This document shows, one piece after another, positions 60,424-64,000 of a stretch of 64,000 nucleotides of DNA; the stretch's first letter is position 1; the number at the start of each line of letters is the position of its first letter. Source of the DNA: CAIWHR01 sp963830485 (GTDB taxonomy: Bacteria > Pseudomonadota > Gammaproteobacteria > Burkholderiales > Casimicrobiaceae); assembly GCA_963830485.1 (NCBI GenBank), contig CAWHNE010000035.1:1-64000 (forward strand). The letters run 5' to 3'. Below the pieces are notes generated by a model that searched no databases, had not been told where the DNA came from, and saw only the letters and a list, made by a program, of their open reading frames with translations. The translations under genes were made by a program, and so were the position numbers.

Positions 60424-63019
60424 TGAAAACGCTAAAACTATCTCTGACCGTTGCCCTGGCGGCGGTCCTCTCGGTCGCGCAAGCGGCCGGACCTCTGCTG
60501 ACGACCGATCATCCGCGCAATCCGCAGCCGCTGCGCTGGGACATGAGCAAGGGTCCCGTCAAGGTGTACACCGACATCGGGGACTTCACCTACAAGGACG
60601 ACGGCACGGTGTTCCTGAACAACGTTCAGGCCGACCGGATCACCGCCTTCGCGCTCAAGCAATGGAGCGACGTGGCCACGTCCACCTGGAAAGCCGTCAC
60701 CAATCCGGCGAAATTCACCAAGTTCAGCCAGGTGCCGAGCATCGGCGTGGACGTGGTCGACGGCGCGACCGCCGCAAGGATCTACGGCCAGTACAACGAA
60801 GGCGGGCTCTACGTCATCTATGACCAGTACGGCATGGTGATCGAAGAGATCTTCGGCGCGCCGAAGGACCAGGTTCTGGGCATCGCCTTCGCCGAGATCG
60901 CCGAAGACCGCGACGGCGACGGCTATCCCGAGACCATCGTCAAGGCGACGGCAGTGATGAATGGCTGGATCGTTTCCACCGAACCGGCCGATCCGGACAA
61001 CGGCGGTACCGGCGCCGGACGTGGACGGCAAGCGCATCGCCGGCGTGTTCACCCACGAGTTCGGTCACGCGATCAACTTGTCGCATTCGCAGGTCAACGG
61101 CCAGATGGGCTACTTCAGCTCCCCGGGCTGGGGCCAGGATCTCTACCCGGGCGTTCCCGGTTGCGTCACTCCGGTTCATTCCTGGCGCAACCTGGATCCC
61201 AGCCGCGAACAAGCTGGACCCGAAGTACATCGAAACGATGTTCCCGTTCATCAACCCGACTTCGCTCGATGAGAACGGGCGCAGTCCGGGCCTCGAGCAG
61301 AGCACGATCGACCGCTCCGACGACATCGCGGCCATTTCGGACCTGTATCCGACGGCGAGCTATGCGAAGACCCGGGGCTCCATCGCCGGCACGCTCTACC
61401 TGAAGGATGGCCGCACGCCCTACAGCGGCATCAACATCATCGCCCGCAACGTGGCCGATCCGCTGGGCGACGCGATCTCGGCGATGACCGGCGACAAGAC
61501 GCAGGGCAAGGTCGGGCCGGACGGACGCTTCCGCATCAACAATCTCACGCCGGGGCAGAGGTACCAGCTCTACACCGAAGAGATCGTCGCCGGCGGCTAC
61601 CCCACCGCGCCGACGGCGCTGGTGTCGGAAGCCGAGTACTGGAACGTCAACGAGCAGGCGAATGCGGCCAAGGACAATCCGTGCAAGGCAAGCGCAATCA
61701 CGGCGGAAGCCGGCGTGACCAAGACGGCCAACTTCTATTTCAACGGCTACCTGGACGGCGTGCAGTACACGCCGGTGACCTATGGCTACCTGGGCAGCAT
61801 GTCCAAGGACGGCGAGCGAGCGGCAGGGAACATGGACAATGTTCCCTTCGTCTGGGACGCCAAGAAGGGCATTGAATACGCCCCTCCGGGTTTGCTGGGA
61901 ACGAATGCCAGCATTACGCGCGATGGCCGCCAGTTGATCGTGCAGACCGACCAGAACGGCAAGCCTGCCGGCGTGGACCCGTTTACCGGCCAGCCGATCA
62001 CGACCAATTCAGCCGGCATCTGGGACACCAGGACGGGCAGCGTCGCCGATCTCGGCAGCCTCAACGGCAACACCTGTTTTGGCGGCAGTCAAATTGGTTT
62101 CTCCAGCAGCTACGGCTGGGCAGTGGATGCGAAAGGCCAAGGCGGCGGTGGGCACGGCCTATATCGATCGCAACGGCGACGGCAGTTGCGAAGGCGGCTG
62201 GACCGAAGCGGGCGGCGCCGGCGGCGGCGAGATCGTGCCCGTTCATCTGGACCGCCAACAAGGGAATGCGCCAACTCAGCCTGCAGGGCATCGACCTCAG
62301 CGCGGAGCCCTGGCACCGCGCGCATGCGATCTCAGGCAACGGCAGGGTCGTGCTTGGCAACAGCAACTTCTCGAAGGCGTATGCCTGGATCGATGAAGGC
62401 AAGCCGATCGATCTGTACAAGGCGATCGGGGCGCTGGACGGCGGCTACGCAATGACGCCCGATGGCAGCCGCATCGCACTCGAAACGGAAAAGGACGGCG
62501 TGGTGTTCTGGAACGCGAACAAGGGCACTCATCCGAGCGCCTTCACCGGGACGCGCAAGCTGCAATGGTGCGTCGACCTGCCCTTCTATCGACTTCGGGT
62601 TCAGCTGCGAGGTCGACGGCGCCGAGTTCATTCAGAGCAACTTCGGGCCAATCCCGATCTACACCAGCGACATCAGCGACGACGGCAAGGTGATGATCGC
62701 GCGCGCCGGCACCTTCTTCGAGAGCGGCTTCCACGGCATGATGTGGCTGGAGGACCTGGGTTGGATCAAGTTGAAGGACTTCTTCCGCACCCAGGGCGTG
62801 GCCGAAGCCTACCGTTTCGGCCTGGACGGACCGGCGTCGATCAACGGTCGCGGCACGGAAATGGTCGGCGGCATTCCGGGCTATCCACTTACCTGGTACG
62901 TCGACATGAAGAAGGTCTTCGTCTGCAAACACCGCAAGTCGATGGAGACCGATTTCCCCGAGGGCTTCGTCGAACAAATCAAGAACGGCGCGTTGATGGG
63001 GCGTTGCGAGCACCAGTAG
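60423..63019 (+). pseudogene. large secreted HExxH protein with HAF-like repeats, five +1 frameshifts
   Basis: Five reading frames line up end to end and together encode about 863 residues if one base is removed at each of: about 61000-61018, 61203-61208, 62135-62150, 62235-62245 and 62570-62590, mostly within short runs (CCC, AAA, GG). The protein has a signal peptide (ending VAQA), a zinc motif HEFGHAINLSH at 61054-61086 (metzincin-like HExxHxxNxxH with Asn for the usual Gly), a carboxypeptidase-regulatory-like beta domain (GSIAGTLYLKDGRTPYSGINIIARN) and HAF-like propeller repeats (PFIWTANKGMRQLSL). Coding character is kept throughout, so sequencing indels are more likely than decay. A terminator follows at 63050. 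Confidence 0.72.
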
Positions 63020-63049
63020 CCCGCGCGCAGTCTTCCGGCAAAGAGGCGA

Positions 63050-63077
63050 AAGGCCGGTCCCGCGAGGGATCGGCCTT
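63050..63077 (+). terminator. intrinsic terminator after the metalloprotease-like gene
   Basis: AAGGCCGGTCCC and GGGATCGGCCTT pair over 12 bases (one G-T pair) around the loop GCGA, followed by CTTCTTG. It lies 31 bases after the stop at 63019 and ends the two-gene secreted operon. Confidence 0.7.
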
Positions 63078-63693
63078 CTTGCCGTTTGGCGGAGCCAGAT
63101 ATGGCGGGATGTCGCGCCTGGGCTGGCGAAGGCGATTGACTTGCGTGCGCTGGTACGAGTCGCGGACCGACCGATGCTGGAGCTGCTACCGGCCGGTGCG
63201 CCGCCATCGATGGAACGATTGCAACAGCTGGAAGTCGGGCAACTGTTCCGTTCCTCGGCCAATCGATTCGTGCGATGCGCGCGCTCGTCGCTGGCTGCTT
63301 TGAGCAGACATGAAGCCGCCCTCCGCGTGCGCCACATGTCCGGTTTGGAAGGAATCGAATGGCCGCACAGGTCGTAGGCAGTCGCTGACGACGGACCGCC
63401 ATCGGCAACTCCGGCTATTCGCGATCGCCGCGGAAATTTCCCGTGAGCGGCCGTTCGCGCCAGCACGCCGAAGTAGTGGCAGCGGTGAATGCGCGGCGGT
63501 GGCGCCAGGGCGGCGAGGCGGTCGTTCCCGGTGCCGGGCTGACCGACCGCAGCATCACCGGCCGGTAGCGCCAGGACGACAGACAACGGGGCCGTGGATC
63601 GGCCCCTTTTCCTTTCGACGGTGCCCGCGACCCTACGCCGGGGCCGTCGCGGCGTCCCCTCACGTGTGATTATTACAAGTTGTGCATTACAGC
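63078..63693. other. gap without a convincing gene
   Basis: This 616-base stretch contains open frames in several directions but none with ribosome site and protein-like sequence. A frame of about 50 codons ending AGLTDRSITGR-stop just before the terminator at 63588 could be the tail of a decayed gene. No RNA gene is recognised. Confidence 0.45.
63588..63613 (+). terminator. intrinsic terminator in the gap
   Basis: GGGGCCG pairs with CGGCCCC around TGGAT and is followed by TTTTCCTTTC, a standard rho-independent form on the plus strand. No clear gene precedes it, which suggests a lost gene or an unrecognised small RNA upstream. Confidence 0.65.
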
Positions 63694-63722
63694 TTGACAC
63701 CGATCGGCGCTCCTCCTAGGAT
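63694..63722 (+). promoter_or_regulatory. sigma-70 promoter of the last gene
   Basis: TTGACA at 63694-63699 and TAGGAT at 63717-63722 with a 17-base spacer, a near-consensus promoter. The gene start is at 63915, so the untranslated leader is about 185 bases, long enough for regulation; no known riboswitch is recognised. Confidence 0.65.
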
Positions 63723-63914
63723 GAACATCCGCATGTGCGCGATGGATGGCTAAGGGTGACTCGGACGTGTCGCCGGCGCAAGGCGGCTTGTACGGAACAA
63801 CTTCCCGGGAGCACACCGCGGCGCAATTTGTTGGAGGGGCCCGCGCAAGACCAAAGCAAGCGATGGCTGGGTCCGTTCATGCCGTACCGTAGCGAATGCA
63901 ACGAGGAGATCATG

Positions 63915-64000
63915 ATGAGTGGAAAACGCTATATTTTCGCAGGAGCCGTTGCGCTGGCCGTGGCCGCTGCCTTGGGCCTGTCCATTTCCGTCACCCAAGC
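63915..64000 (+). CDS. exported protein, N-terminus only (right window edge)
   Basis: GAGGAG sits six bases before ATG 63915 (an ATG at 63912 is too close to it). The visible residues (MSGKRYIFAGAVALAVAAALGLSISVTQ) are a Sec signal peptide, and the window ends there, so the mature protein is unknown. The upstream promoter is near-consensus, so it may be well expressed. Confidence 0.7.
   Translation, partial: MSGKRYIFAGAVALAVAAALGLSISVTQ

Noticed and set aside
63141..63377. 78-codon plus-strand frame in the gap after 63.08 kb
   Set aside because: No ribosome site, no recognisable domain, overlapped by equally open frames.
62543..63700. 385-codon minus-strand frame at the end of the window
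   Set aside because: Overlaps the tail of the secreted HExxH gene and two terminators; composition not protein-like.
1..64000. CRISPR array or complete mobile element
   Set aside because: No regularly spaced repeats, transposase or integrase was found; only small repeats and relics are visible.

Overview
High-GC chromosomal DNA from a betaproteobacterium, most likely Burkholderiales-like. The best pointers are a Bug-type tripartite tricarboxylate receptor, a fused malic enzyme/phosphotransacetylase, E1-alpha/E1-beta/E2 branched-chain oxo-acid dehydrogenase genes in one operon, and many small secreted proteins. Species assignment is not possible from sequence alone. Most of the window is housekeeping, transport and regulation, broken up by short accessory patches that hold gene relics.

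Layout. 0-9.3 kb: the end of a small secreted protein, an ABC exporter, a secreted DUF6454-like protein, a SHOCT/PspC protein, a SagB-type nitroreductase, and a wax-ester synthase/DGAT followed by two alpha/beta hydrolases. 9.3-18.6 kb: small exported proteins, a YihY membrane protein, a class III cyclase-STAND-TPR regulator, an orphan baseplate-V/PAAR spike pair, bactofilin with a zinc-ribbon partner, and a di-heme cytochrome. 18.7-22.1 kb: an ECF sigma factor and a transmembrane Ser/Thr kinase in one operon. 22.2-25.9 kb: branched-chain oxo-acid dehydrogenase with an operator-like palindrome upstream. 25.9-29.4 kb: an accessory patch between a Sir2 gene fragment and an intact sir2 gene (about 258 bp direct repeat), holding a broken HTH gene, a cupin, a truncated serine hydrolase and small unknowns. 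29.6-34.7 kb: pcm, an inorganic pyrophosphatase-like gene, a PQQ-type sugar dehydrogenase lipoprotein, an adhesin-E-like protein, tRNA-Ser(GGA), and TPR and small secreted proteins. 34.9-39.8 kb: a SARP-like BTAD-STAND-TPR regulator and a two-gene membrane operon. 40.0-46.3 kb: a secreted HExxH protein, class II aldolase plus Bug receptor converging on RidA plus cupin, a HEPN-motif protein, and esterase and MFS relics. 46.3-55.2 kb: maeB, a DUF4124 protein, a 4Fe-4S fragment, and a carbohydrate-type ABC transporter operon that contains an argininosuccinate-lyase-like gene. 55.3-64 kb: a deoxyribosyltransferase-like/TPR protein, a LysR regulator, a TPR-GGDEF protein with a degenerate active site, a pair of secreted proteins (one with a metzincin-like HExxH motif) behind a clear promoter/palindrome, and the start of another exported protein.

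Sequence quality matters here. Seven open reading frames' worth of extra bases sit in short homopolymers: one in the PAAR gene, one in the LysR gene and five in the 60.4-63.0 kb gene. Removing them restores proteins of normal length, so sequencing or assembly indels are more likely than biology. The DUF4124 gene and the HTH gene each lack one base; the HTH gene also carries a nonsense codon and is more convincingly a pseudogene.

No complete new system is proven. The best leads are: (1) the ECF/kinase operon close to an orphan contractile-spike pair; (2) the argH-like lyase inside a sugar-type ABC operon; (3) the secreted metalloprotease pair with its TTGCAAT palindrome; (4) three candidate nucleotide or RNA-directed proteins (the HEPN-motif protein, the deoxyribosyltransferase-like/TPR protein, and the membrane protein with a Rossmann-like tail).
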